Source of the DNA: Conidiobolus incongruus B7586
Lineage: Eukaryota; Entomophthoromycota; Entomophthoromycetes; Entomophthorales; Conidiobolaceae
DNA length: 28,624 nucleotides
Direction of reading: 5' to 3'
Assembly (NCBI GenBank): GCA_000697335.1
Contig: JNEM01011453.1
Coordinates: 1-28,624, forward strand
Below, one piece after another: positions 10,078 to 21,442 of the stretch (position 1 is its first letter; each line of letters begins with the position of its first letter). The position numbers and the translations under genes are program-made. Under the pieces are notes generated by a model. It saw only the letters and a program-made list of their open reading frames with translations, did not search any database and was not told where the DNA came from.

Positions 10078-10920
10078 GTGTTAATAAGTGTATTGGCCTA
10101 GAGACAGCAAAATGTTTAGTCAACATGGATGCTGCAGTCATTATACTATATAAAAGTGATTATAGTGAAAAAGAAGCTTTAAAAAATCTTAAAAGTTCAT
10201 TAGTAAATCCAGATGTTATAAAGTTTGAAAGCTGTGATTTTACCAAATTCACAATTTCAAGTACTTTACAAAGTATTTCATACATATTTACAATAGATTG
10301 GACTATTTGATCAATCCGAACTGAGTGAAGATGGCTATGAGCTTACAGTAAAAATTAATGTGCTATCTATATTCCTACTCATTTATAGCCTAATGCATCT
10401 ATTCCTTAACTCATCTAACATATACCTCATAATCCTAATATCCAGCGAAATCCACCACTTCACCAATCTCAATATATCCGACCTATTGGGAAGATTTAGC
10501 AGCAAATCCTACTCGCTCATCTCAGCCTACATCAACACCAAATTCATGGCCACACTCTCAACGAGACAAATGGCCAAAATAATCAACCCTGGCAAAGTTC
10601 TAATTCGGTGTTCAAAATACTCCAATGCACTGTTTCTCATCCAATCCTACACTAGCAAATTTTCAATCTTCAGTGCACTCCTCATCAACCACAAAAACTT
10701 GCTAGCAACCAATAAGTGTATCAAAAAGCCTCGGGCGATGATATTTTGCGCAATGGCCACTCAAACCCTACACTGAAATGGTTTCTACATCAATAAACAA
10801 TTCAAAATTAAAGACACTTTATTTGAAAATTACAAGATAGAATTAACACCTTCACTTTGGCTAAGTTTGATAGATTACAACCTTATATTAAAACTTCTAA
10901 ATTCTATGTATTTTAAGTAG
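10078..10920 (+). pseudogene. Decayed short-chain dehydrogenase/reductase (retinol-dehydrogenase-like)
   Basis: After a good acceptor (TTCCCATTCCAG), an exon reads GVNKCIGLETAKCLVNMDAAVIIL, here split by me as the cofactor site GVNKCIG followed by LETAKCLVNMDAAVIIL. This matches the SDR TGANSGIG-LETAK pattern, but one glycine has become Cys. A LDYLIN segment (the family LDVLINNAG) sits in a second frame near 10298. LSEDGYELTVKIN, the HHFTNLNISDLLG segment and the catalytic-type YINTK continue in a third frame from 10321. A TGA at 10774 interrupts the frame before a C-terminal tail, NGFYINKQFK to LTPSLWLSL, that still resembles the family, up to TAG at 10918. So there are at least two frame changes and one internal stop. 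The order of motifs is complete, so this is a decaying full-length gene. No intact parent lies in the window. Confidence 0.75.
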
Positions 10921-11274
10921 AATTCTGATTGTATTGCAAAATAAAATAAATTGTACATGTTGTTGATAGATAAATTTTGTATTATATTACATTAAATTAA
11001 TTCTATTTTATAGTAGTTAAAACTGAATTTTTAAGTAATCTGCTACAATTTACATTAAAAATTTTGTTAAAGTGAAAAACAAATAATGGCCAGTATTATA
11101 ACAGTCATCACAGTGATAATCAAAAGATTTGGTAATATATACAAGCTAAATAATATGCAAAATGATGAGTTTAGAAATAAATGCAGATTAGTAAAAATAT
11201 GTATTGCAAAATGAATACATAATTGGGAGGAAGAAATATTATTGAAAAAAAGAAATTAAAAGAAAAAATCGAAA
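10921..11274. other. AT-rich spacer before tRNA-His
   Basis: No open reading frame was seen. Bases 11263-11268 are six A's, which on the minus strand form the T-run that ends Pol III transcription of the tRNA. Confidence 0.6.
11263..11268 (-). terminator. Pol III terminator of tRNA-His
   Basis: On the minus strand there is a run of six T's starting 7 nt past the tRNA 3' end, the usual RNA polymerase III stop signal. Confidence 0.75.
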
Positions 11275-11345
11275 TGCCGTTGCGCGGAATCGAACCGCGG
11301 TCTGAGCGGCCACAACGCTTCGTACTACCACTATACTACAACGGC
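11275..11345 (-). tRNA. tRNA-His: tRNA-His, anticodon GTG
   Basis: The minus strand folds as a complete 71-nt cloverleaf without an intron. The acceptor stem is GCCGTTG paired with CAACGGC, and the D-arm is GTAT/GTAC around AGTGGTA. The anticodon loop TTGTGGC gives GTG, the T-arm is CGCGG-TTCGATT-CCGCG, and the discriminator base is A. The A-box-like TAGTATAGTGGT and B-box GGTTCGATTCC are present. It closely resembles yeast tRNA-His, including the TTGTGGCC anticodon loop. The outermost anticodon-stem pair (27-43) is an A-C mismatch. CCA is not encoded, as expected in eukaryotes. Confidence 0.96.
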
Positions 11346-12392
11346 TTGCTGATTTAACTTCATAAGTGCCTAAATTATTTTTTAGATTTTTCGAAATCAT
11401 TAATAATTTTCAAATTTCTTTATATTTTTTCTAAATCACTTATCAATTCATTGATTTCCCAACTATAACATCCTTAATTTTATTTTTTATTTCCATATCA
11501 ATTTAATTTTTGATCAATTTTCTTCTCTCTTACCTTGCTATATTTACATGAAATATTCTTTTATATATTCCATATAATAAGTATATCAACTTTTGAAACA
11601 ATGATGAAATAATTTTTGTTAAATAGTATAGTATCTGAATTGTATAAGTTTAATTTCCCAATAACTGCAATATCGAATAAGCAAATTGTATTTATATCTT
11701 TAGGGATTTGACCGCTAATAATTAAAATATATCGAACAGGTAATTTACATAATTTCATTATAACTTTTAAGAATATTATCAATTATATGAGACTTTATTT
11801 GATTAATAATGATTTGAAAAATTATCATTAATTAAAAATAAATTTTAATAATTATTTGATTGAAGAGCTGAAAAAAATGATAGATTGTAACTCTAACGGA
11901 ATATATAAATATTCAAAAATTGGATTCAAGAATATAGTATTATAATTATATTTTAATCAAATTCTATAAATTTGAAATGGAGAAAATATGCTTGGTTTTA
12001 AGAGGGATGAATTCGTTTCTTGATATATGTGAAATGTAGTTAAACGGAAAAATATGGAAGTAAAGATAAGATACAGAGAAATTGGTAATGCTAAAATAAA
12101 TTGGAATAATTGATATTGTTGAATTTTTGGTGCCCGGTTGAAAAATCCTTGAAAGGTGATTGAGGAATAAAATATATATTGAATATATGTTCATAATAAT
12201 TAATCATGAACTGAAAGCGAATAATCAAAATCTTTATGCCCAATAGATTAAAGCATATGAAATTAAATAAACTGTTATTCATAATAAGGTTGTGAATAAT
12301 ACTTGTATTGATAACCATTTTGAGAATAGAAAATTATTCTAAATTCCCTATTCAATGCCAATATATATTTATTGATAGGATTGGAGGTTAGC
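11346..12392. other. AT-rich spacer between tRNA-His and NAC alpha
   Basis: The open frames here on the minus strand (about 11561-11782 and 11964-12318) are rich in Ile, Asn, Phe and Tyr. They look like chance translations of AT-rich DNA, with no domain. I support no gene. Confidence 0.6.
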
Positions 12393-13023
12393 TTAGGAGG
12401 TCAAGTCCTAAAATAGAGCATTAATAAATATAAATAAAATATAAAAATATGCACTTTACCATGATGGCACCAACAATATCGCCATTGTTCTTTCTGAGGG
12501 CCTTGATAGCCTTGGCACGGGAAACGTTTCCTTGTTGCATAACGAGTTCGATGTCCTTAGCTTCGAGACCAGTTTCATCTTCAGCTTCTTCTTCTTCTTC
12601 GGCGGGAGCGGCTTCACCAGCAGCTTCACCTTCAGCGGGGACGGCTTCACCAGCAGCAGCGGGAGCTCTGGCCAAAGTTTGGTTAGCAAGGGCTTGAGCT
12701 TGAGCGTTCAAGTCTTCGTTGACGGCTTCACCGAAGATGAGGTAAGAGTCGTGACCGGGGTACTTGTAGACAGCGGGGTTGGAGATAGCGAGCATCATCT
12801 ATTTTGAAAAAAAATATTAATAACCTAAAATAAAACTAAAAAAATATTGAATTATACTTACACCCTTGGGACGTCTGAAAACAACACGGGTGATGTTGTC
12901 GAGGTGTTTTAAGCCTAAAGAGGACATAGCCTTACGGGCTTTCTTATCGACCTTGGATAAGGCGAGTTCAATGTTTTGTTCAACATCAACTTGAGGAATT
13001 TGTTCAGCAACAGTTTCGGCCAT
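12393..13023 (-). CDS. EGD2: Nascent polypeptide-associated complex subunit alpha
   Basis: Three exons (13023-12862, 12798-12460, 12407-12393; introns 63 and 52 nt) encode 171 residues. The NAC domain covers about 27-92, including [23 protein letters not shown] and SYLIFGEA. An Ala/Pro/Glu-rich linker (about 98-129) ends in an acidic run. A UBA domain follows (about 132-171; [20 protein letters not shown], then AIKAL), with the conserved end GAIMDLTS. The last five codons, including stop, come from a tiny third exon. NAC alpha pairs with NAC beta at the ribosome exit tunnel, shields nascent chains and limits wrong targeting to the ER. An in-frame ATG 33 nt upstream exists, but MAETVAEQ fits the family start better. 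Exons are GC-rich with preferred codons, suggesting high expression. Confidence 0.95.
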
Positions 13024-14229
13024 TCTATAAGATTGATTCATTTCATTAGTTCTCATTCCAAATTAGCATAATTTAATCAAAGATGATCATGATTGATTTT
13101 TGATGACAGACTGACGTTAATAAAATAGGTTGATTACACTTTTATTCCATTGCATCCATCATTATTTCATATTCATTAATATCTTTTTAATATTTTTATT
13201 AATTTTTAATCCATTTTTGATTATATTATGTCTATATATTCTTACATGAATACGATTTACTAACGTGTTAAGCTAGTTGAAAAGAGGGAATCTGAGCTAC
13301 ATATTAGTTTTGTCAAACTTACTCAATGATTTCCCCTCATTTTTTCCTCGAAATCCCATAACTTAATAATAAATCCGATTTCATTTTTAATCATGGCCAT
13401 ATCGAAAATTAAATTTAAGAAAGATTCGGTTGGTTGACGATATGGTTTAATTGGATAAAATATATGTCCCACGACATTTTTTTCATCTTCGGATGAAAAA
13501 GGTGAAAAAACCTTTCTAGATTACGGTTTCAAACCTTGCTAGTCCATGAGTCTGTTGAATCTTTTTTCCCTGTAGATTTTTCAGAATTAGGAATTAGTAC
13601 ATTTCTTATATTTCTCAAAACTTTTTTAAAACAAACATTCAAAATTAATGATTATATTCATTTGAATGAAGCGGATATATACAATATTTTCGGAATTTAC
13701 ATGAATATAATATCAAATTTAATAAATAAATGAATAATGTTAAATCATTATCTTTACTGAACTAAAAATAAAATAGTAATACCAATTTAAAACGTTTAAA
13801 ATGTATATGTTAAGTAATATTGTGCCCAAGATATAATGATTATAACATTTTATGAAAATATTAAGATCTATTGATATGAATGTTTTTCATTGATTTTAAT
13901 ATTCAATATTTTATCATTTATTAAAGTTATATGGTTATTGAACTTTGAATTTTCTACCAATTCTATATAATATATTGTTATTGATTATTGAATTTATATT
14001 GTATCTTAAAATTAATTCTTTTTTCTTGTGAATTATATAATTTTGATTGAAATCAGAGTATGAACATATTTTTTTAAGTTATTGAATATAATTAATCAAA
14101 TTATTCTGAAAAATTTAATTCTATTTTATATAAAATTAATTTTTATTCACAATTATAATTTTAAAATATACATTAAGGAGCACAATAAAATAATATTTCA
14201 AATTGATATATTGAATTCAATTAATCATT
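13024..14229. other. Spacer between NAC alpha and the UGT, with a hairpin near 13.5 kb
   Basis: Up to about 13540 the composition is mixed, and this may be the NAC promoter and leader. It includes the UUCG-capped hairpin at 13479-13500. From 13740 to 14229 it is almost pure A/T, the 3' flank of the UGT. A 65-codon frame at 13536-13733 shows no family resemblance and is not called. Confidence 0.5.
13479..13500. other. UUCG tetraloop hairpin
   Basis: Nine perfect pairs (TTTTTCATC with GATGAAAAA) flank the tetraloop TTCG, closed by a C-G pair, the very stable cUUCGg arrangement. It is followed at once by a second possible 5-bp stem (AAAGG...CCTTT, about 13498-13515). It might belong to a small RNA or lie upstream of the NAC gene. 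The function is unknown. Confidence 0.4.
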
Positions 14230-15986
14230 TTATTTCATTTTAAGCTTAATTGGGGGTGATTTGGGAAGAGTGAAAGAAAATTTCTGGAAAATAACTTTAA
14301 CAAACCATATACTACCATAAATAAAGAGAATTAATAATGTATAAGCGATGATATAGACATCCCAATTAGAAGTTCTAAGCCAGTAATTGCCTCCAAATTT
14401 GTCAGCCGTAACCCAATGACCGAGTGTACCTTGAGGTTGATGCTGGAATAAGTCAGAATGACTGAAGAATGCAATTTTCTCAATCAAATCAGCCGCTACA
14501 TATCGATTTTTACTGGCAATGTAGGTGATATGCTTCAGTTTTTTGGAGTTTTTGGAGAATTCGTCCAGTTTATCTATTAAGATTTCATTCACGCGATCGT
14601 AAAAAGATTGGGTGGTGAATTTGTAGCGATCTAAAGATAGTGCAACGCCTGCTTCTACCAAGTTTCCGGCGTTAGTTAATTGATCGCCAAAGAAAGGAAT
14701 GGCGAGGACAGGTTTACCAAGGTACATAGCTTCGAAAGAACTTTCAATACCGCAGTGGGATACAAAGAGCTTTGTTTTGTCATGTTTTAGAATTGCATAC
14801 TGTGGTGCATAGCTCATAATCTTGATGTTGGGATGGAGATTCTCAAAGATGAAAGATGGATCGATCCATGAGCCATTGGGTGACTTGATGCGAGTGGGGA
14901 ATTGATCTGATCTCGTGCTTACCAAACTCCAGATAATTCCATCCACGACTCCATTGTGTAAACTCATCAATACACCCTCAAGTATGGATGTAATTTGAGC
15001 TTTATCCAAATATACAATCGTACCAAAAGCGATATACATAATACGTTCATGTGCTTCATAGAAGTCTTCCAATTCAGGTGTAAGTGGCGTGTAAGTTTCT
15101 GGTAGGATAGGCCCCACAGGTTGAACAAGTGGTGGAAGTGGTCTTGCAGCATCAAAACCATAAAACGTATCAACAAAGATCATACTCTTATCCAAACCTT
15201 TCCAAGCGTGACCGTATAAAGGAGGAACATTAACCTGTTTTCTCAAAACATTCAACTTGTGGCACACCATCCAGTGATAGAACTGCAACGCCATAGGAAT
15301 TACGATAACTGAATTGAATCTTTGGAAAAAGTTCAAATTCGTCGTGGTTGGGGGAGAGATATCGAATCGATTCGTGATATATGTGGAATGACTGGCACCT
15401 ATTCAAATTTATAATTATATAAAAATTAATATATGGTAAATAAATTTAATTTACTGATATATCCAAATGAAGGGAAGCTACCAGCTACTGTCACATTCAT
15501 GTAGGAAGCAGCATCCATACAAGCAATGACTAAGAAATCGCAAACAACCAATTCAACCTTTTGGGTCTTGAAGAGTTTGACTAATCCTTCAAACACCATA
15601 TGATAGTTGATAATGGTACCCGCATGAGTCAAAATATTAATGGTATCCAAGCTCAAAGTATCGAGCGACAGCGACTGAGTGACCTGCCTGTTAAGTTCGT
15701 CCGATACGGGATTTGGTCCGAGAGAGTATTCCGTAAAGTTGTAGGGTTTAGCCCAATGAGTTTGATCTTCGGAACTCGCATAGATGATGTGATGGCCTCG
15801 CTCCGCCAAGGTTTTACTGATTTCCAGCATGTATTTAATATGAGATTTACCACCTAGCATACTGCACAAGACGATAGTTTTTGGTGTGGCATAGAGTTCA
15901 TCCAACTCGGTCATCGAAGATGTAACATGTACAGATGCAAACAACATCGAAAATAACAAAGGTTTTAGTCTACTGAACCATTTCAT
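14230..15986 (-). CDS. Membrane-anchored UDP-glycosyltransferase (GT1 family)
   Basis: Two exons (15986-15455, 15398-14230; one 56-nt intron) encode 566 residues. An N-terminal signal peptide (about 1-24, LKPLLFSMLFASVHVTS) is followed by an acceptor-binding half that starts KTIVLCSMLGGKSH; H49 sits where the catalytic His lies in GT1 enzymes. The UDP-sugar-binding signature is at about 389-418: LFVSHCGIESSFEAMYLGKP, then the GDQ motif. A membrane helix lies at about 525-548 (VYIIAYTLLILFIYGSIWFV), with a short Lys-rich cytosolic tail ending KLKMK, a KxKxx ER-retrieval pattern. So the catalytic domain should face the ER lumen, as in animal UGTs. The substrate cannot be told from sequence; sterols, lipids or xenobiotics are possible. 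The start is chosen for the signal peptide. Confidence 0.9.
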
Positions 15987-16082
15987 TGTGAACTGTTAAA
16001 AATAATCTATTTTAATATTAATACTTTACAATTAAATCAAATCCATTAAATTAAACTGAGATACTGAATAATAAAAGGAAAA

Positions 16083-16107
16083 CTTAGTGCACTAAGGAGT
16101 TTAAATA
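16083..16107 (-). promoter_or_regulatory. UGT promoter: TATA-like box plus 14-bp palindrome
   Basis: On the minus strand a TATTTAAA box (16107-16100) is followed 3 nt later by the perfect palindrome CTTAGTGCACTAAG (16083-16096), about 97-110 nt upstream of the start codon. A palindrome this close to the core promoter could bind a dimeric regulator. That is inference. Confidence 0.35.
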
Positions 16108-16720
16108 CCGCATTCAATATCTTTGATCCAACCTCCTCAATCAATTTCATTGGATTTTATGTGCATGAACTCAAGTGAATTTCAGATTAGCCTTAAACCG
16201 TTGGATAATCCCTGGATTCTACAATTTTTATGAATTTTTTTTCCCTATTAATAGTAATACAACTTAGCTAATTGGTAAAATTGGTTGCTTTGATTCCTTT
16301 TCTTGTGCGTTGATGTGAATCTTATAATTATTGTTTCTTATATTCGACATTTATTGTATTTGTCCTAATTTTAATAAACCCTTAGGTAAAGAATTGGTTC
16401 ATAGAGTCTTGTTAATGTTTAAATTATATTTTATTATTTCATATCCTTTTTCACAAGACTTAAAAATATTTAATGTTTAGATTACCATATTTTATCCAAT
16501 AATATTATTTTGTGAAAAATACAGTCAATAAATGAGTATTTTTATAATCAATTTATAGTTTTCAAGAAAATTCTTTACAATTTCTATTTTTACAAAATAT
16601 TAAACAAATTTGTTTAATAATAGTTATATTAAGGTGTTTAAATTTAATGCAATTTTTAAATCATCATATTAAACTGAAGTTTTGTTTGTTTTAAAACTAA
16701 TTCTAAAACATAGCCAATAC

Positions 16721-16755
<35 letters not shown>

Positions 16756-17891
16756 TCAATACCAATATATTTTAATAAACTTGTTTTTTATATTTAAAAA
16801 TTTTGGACAAAAATTCAACTATGATACATTGGAATGATTTGATCTATGGTCTTTATAAATACTTATCTGACTGGTCATATATTTTTACAAATATCGAAAT
16901 TTGAAAAAAAAATGTGCTCAGAACTTTTATTCTTTTGTTATAATATATCATTGGATTAAATATTGTTAAGATACTAGATCTCAATTTTCTTATTATATTT
17001 TATGGTATAGGTTTAGTATTCAATCATTTATGAATTTTTATATTAAAAGCTATATCGAAATTTGAAAAATTAACGTGGTTTTGCTTTTTCTCTCTTAATT
17101 TCCACTTTTATTTCCTCAATATTGTTAATCACTATTTTTTTTTAAATTTGCCATTTTCCCTTTCAAATACTATTGTTTCCTACCTCTGATTACTAAATAA
17201 AGACATTTTATTTCTAATTAAAGTTACTTGATCCTTGTTCTTTAATTTTAAGTTTATTTCTGCACCTTTAAACTAAATCATTATTACTGCTGATGCTGAT
17301 TTAAGTTACAATTTAAAATCATTAGATCGAAGTTACAGCAATTATTATTATAATGTGTTAACCATATATAAAAATTATATCAACAAAGGTTATATATTTA
17401 ACAAAATTTAATCAGTATAAAGTTTAAAAGTTATTTAGACTATAACCCAGCATAATTTGAAATACATAGATTAAAAATGCTCCAATTTTCGTATATACAT
17501 CTAATATATTTAAAGGAATCTTATAAATACGTCAAAATTGAAATCAAATAGTATTACATGAATCAGGGCTTGATATCAAATTAATCAAATATCACAATAT
17601 TCGCACATATAACATTCAATTTTCATAAATATATTTTCATTTTATATTATATTCAACTAAATTAATGAAAATATCTTTTCGAATTTCTTAATAAGAATAG
17701 TGCATTTAGTCGATTATAAAATGTAAATAACTCATCTTACCAGATTTTCATGAAATCATCATCAATCAACCTATAAAATTAAATTGAATTTTGCATTTAT
17801 AAATATCATCTTTCTCTTCAAATTATCTATAAATTGTAAATATTATTTTTATTTTTAATAAATTACATATTTTTCTTGATAAAAAATAAAT
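16108..17891. other. 1.8-kb AT-rich spacer with an (AT)n microsatellite
   Basis: This is the shared upstream region of the divergent UGT and the small Cys protein gene. No coding frame was seen. A 29-nt alternating AT run lies at 16724-16752. Confidence 0.6.
16724..16752. repeat. (AT)14 microsatellite
   Basis: There are 29 bases of uninterrupted alternating A and T. Such a tract is likely length-variable. Confidence 0.95.
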
Positions 17892-18338
17892 ATGCCAACA
17901 TACCCAGGAAGTGCTCACGGTACCAGACAACCCGGGGATCCTTCAGTCCCTGTCGGTTCACCACAAAGCAATATAAATTACAATCAGTATCCTCCACAAA
18001 ATTATAACAACACTCCAGGATATCCGCCACCCCAAGGTCAGTTTCAACCTCAGCAATATTATCCTAATAACACAAATTATGCTCAACCCCCGCCCCATCC
18101 TCAATATCCTAACGACGGCAAAAATTGGTATCAACCAAGTGCTAATTATTACAATCAGGGACCTAATCTCAATACAGTTCCTCAGTATGGATACTGTGAA
18201 ATGGGGGGTGAGCACGATATTCGATACCATACTAAAGGTTCACAGTGGGCCCTGCTGTTAATTTGTCCAATTGTCTGCTTCAGTGGTCGGGATGTGGTGT
18301 GCAAGAAGTGTAAGAAGAAATTGGGTGAAATACCCTAA
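17892..18338 (+). CDS. Small Pro/Tyr/Gln-rich protein with a C-terminal cysteine module (BRI3/LITAF-like architecture)
   Basis: This is a single exon of 148 residues. Residues 1-100 are low complexity, rich in Pro, Tyr, Gln and Asn, with PPxY-like and YPPP repeats (YPPQNY, GYPPPQGQ). The last 47 residues are different: C102 and H108 (YCEMGGEH), a short hydrophobic stretch (WALLLICPIVCF, 119-130) with C125 and C129, and a terminal CKKC (137-140). A Pro/Tyr tail joined to a short hydrophobic Cys module flanked by CxxC resembles BRI3 and LITAF-like membrane-associated proteins, but I cannot assign it firmly. The clear composition, the good ATG and the TAA stop support a real gene. The function is unknown; endolysosomal membrane association with WW-domain partners would be a guess from the architecture. 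Confidence 0.75.
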   Translation: MPTYPGSAHGTRQPGDPSVPVGSPQSNINYNQYPPQNYNNTPGYPPPQGQFQPQQYYPNNTNYAQPPPHPQYPNDGKNWYQPSANYYNQGPNLNTVPQYGYCEMGGEHDIRYHTKGSQWALLLICPIVCFSGRDVVCKKCKKKLGEIP

Positions 18339-19427
18339 ATTTATTCATATATTAATATTTTATTGTGTTGTTTATTATCTAATAAAATTAACTGAATATT
18401 TTTTAGATTTGTTGTAGAGTTGATATTCATTATTAAAAATTTTTAGGGTATGCTACATAATACCATAACTTGGGACTGTTTATAGATAGATGACTTTGAA
18501 TTAACAGTATTTTTTATTGTTATGAATATCAACAATACAGTATATTTCAGTATTTGGTTTCATAATTTATATTATAATGCTATATAATATCAATATCATT
18601 ATATTCCTATTTTAAAATTTAAATATTTTCATATTTTATGTCAATAAACAATGATTGTGTTTTGATATCCAATACTGCGCAAATCTGTCAATATTGACAA
18701 CACTCTCAAATCATTTGAATCTTACAAATTTCTTTTTATGGATGATAAATTTATAATAATTTATTTCCATTTAGAATAAATTAGTGATACTCATATTGAA
18801 CTAAATATTAAACTTTTATATTATTATTCAAATCAAAATTGATTAAATATATGATTTTGAACATCATGATTTGGTAATATTTATTTAACTTCTTGGATCT
18901 TGAATATAATTTTATACAATTATTTCATCAACATCATTTAATATTAATACTCCAAAGGATTTCGATATATTTGAGTAAACTTGTTTATGAAATTTCAATA
19001 AAGAAATTAAACTATTCTTACCAATTATAAAGGAATTTTATTTTTTATTTGAATATTATTCGAAGAATATTGTTTTAAATACTATACATCACCTATTGTA
19101 TAAATGTTTTTTAACTATTAATTTGTTACATGAAAATATTATAGTTTAAAGCAGATAACAATTGATAGTACAATTATTATTAGGAGTATTTCAAATCAAA
19201 GTAAAGATTGTTGAAAATAAACTATCATAATAATATAGCTAATGTTATACTATTACTAGATTAAAATAATGCATAATATTTTGATAAAGGAATCACAAGA
19301 TAAATGGTCCATATTTAGTAAGGAAGTTCCCACAATAAATTGAACCCAATTCCCAAGGATAAAAGGAATTTACTAAATGAAGTAATAATGTATCAGTCCT
19401 TTAGACAATAGAAGACATTAGTTTATC
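18339..19427. other. 1.1-kb AT-rich spacer
   Basis: I see no gene. A perfect 14-bp palindrome, TGTCAATATTGACA, lies at 18686-18699; one or two such palindromes are expected by chance in this much AT-rich DNA. Confidence 0.6.
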
Positions 19428-20647
<1,220 letters not shown>

Positions 20648-20871
20648 CTCAATTGAATTCGATTACTTTAAATAAAAATTATTTATTCTGACTATGATTT
20701 AATCCCATAATTATGATTTAATGATTATATTATTTAAACATGGCTATTAAATAAATGTATTAGTCAGCAACTTTCCAATTCATTAATTTTTATTTTTATT
20801 CCCAATTAGCCTTAGCCTAAATTTATTTTAATAACTTTTACAACTCAATAACGATATAAATATCATCAAGG
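20648..20871. other. Short intergenic region between TrpRS and RPAP2
   Basis: These 224 bp must hold the TrpRS 3' end and the RPAP2 promoter. They are AT-rich; no distinct TATA box was recognised. Confidence 0.5.
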
Positions 20872-21442
20872 ATGAACACTGACAAAATTCTCAACCCTTT
20901 AACGGCCAAACAAAAATTACAAATTTTATTGGAGAGTGAAAAGACGAAAAAAGAGTTTGAAAGTTTGACTTTTATGTGGATGGACCACTTATTCGAATCC
21001 AAGTGTACCCCAAAGCTCCTCATTAATGCCTCATTTTACTTAGAACCAAGACACCTACAAGAGGTTTTGGAAGAACGTAACCTAAATAATTTATGTGGGT
21101 ATCCTCTATGTGATAAGCAACCTAAAGTAATTTATTAAGAGTTTTCATTGTTACTGATATATTAACAAGTTATTAGAAACTTAGTGGTAGATATCACATT
21201 CAAGTACAAAACCGCAAAGTTGTCGAAACCAATGACATAAACCAATTCTGTAGTAAATTTTGTCATAGTGCTTACGATTATTATAAGCTACAGCTATCGG
21301 AAGATCCCGTATATTTTAAAGATATTGAAAAGTAAGTTTGCTATGCCATTATCTAATTCATATTTTAATATTTTTTAGATGGCAGCCTGTAAATTTGTTA
21401 GAGAATGAAGAAGAAATTCAGAGGAAAAAGGCATCAAATTAA
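20872..21442 (+). CDS. RTR1: RPAP2/Rtr1-type RNA polymerase II CTD phosphatase
   Basis: Three exons (20872-21126, 21177-21331, 21379-21442; introns 50 and 47 nt) give 157 residues. The N-terminal helical part (LTAKQKLQILLESEKT) leads into the zinc module: NLCGYPLCDK (C-x4-C), then GRYHIQVQNRKVVETND, then FCSKFCHSAYDYYKLQLSED, typical of the RTR1 domain. The protein ends soon after the domain (EIQRKKASN), so it is shorter than yeast Rtr1 and far shorter than animal RPAP2. The family dephosphorylates Ser5 of the RNA polymerase II CTD and helps import the polymerase into the nucleus. The third exon is short, and its splice sites (GTAAGT, TTTTTTAG) are good. Identity is strong. Confidence 0.9.

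Noticed and set aside
10774-10776. Reassignment of TGA as a sense codon
   Set aside because: The only in-frame TGA of interest is inside a gene that also has frame changes, and Trp is encoded by TGG in all intact genes. Decay is the simpler reading.
11561-12318. Three minus-strand frames of 73-76 codons
   Set aside because: Their Ile/Asn/Phe/Tyr-rich composition is what random AT-rich DNA gives. They have no domain and no splice-supported extension.
12449-12807. Open frames on the plus strand across the NAC alpha gene
   Set aside because: They arise from the Ala/Glu-rich linker read backwards (Ser/Ala/Phe repeats). The minus strand carries a complete NAC alpha.
13024-13056. Upstream in-frame ATG extending NAC alpha by 11 residues
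   Set aside because: The extension (MRTNEMNQSYR) is basic and unlike family N-termini. The second ATG gives the usual acidic MAET-type start.
13536-13733. 65-codon plus-strand frame
   Set aside because: It has no family resemblance and an AT-driven composition, and it lies in a spacer that otherwise looks non-coding.
18686-18699. 14-bp palindrome TGTCAATATTGACA
   Set aside because: Its AT-rich composition and position far from any start make it compatible with chance.
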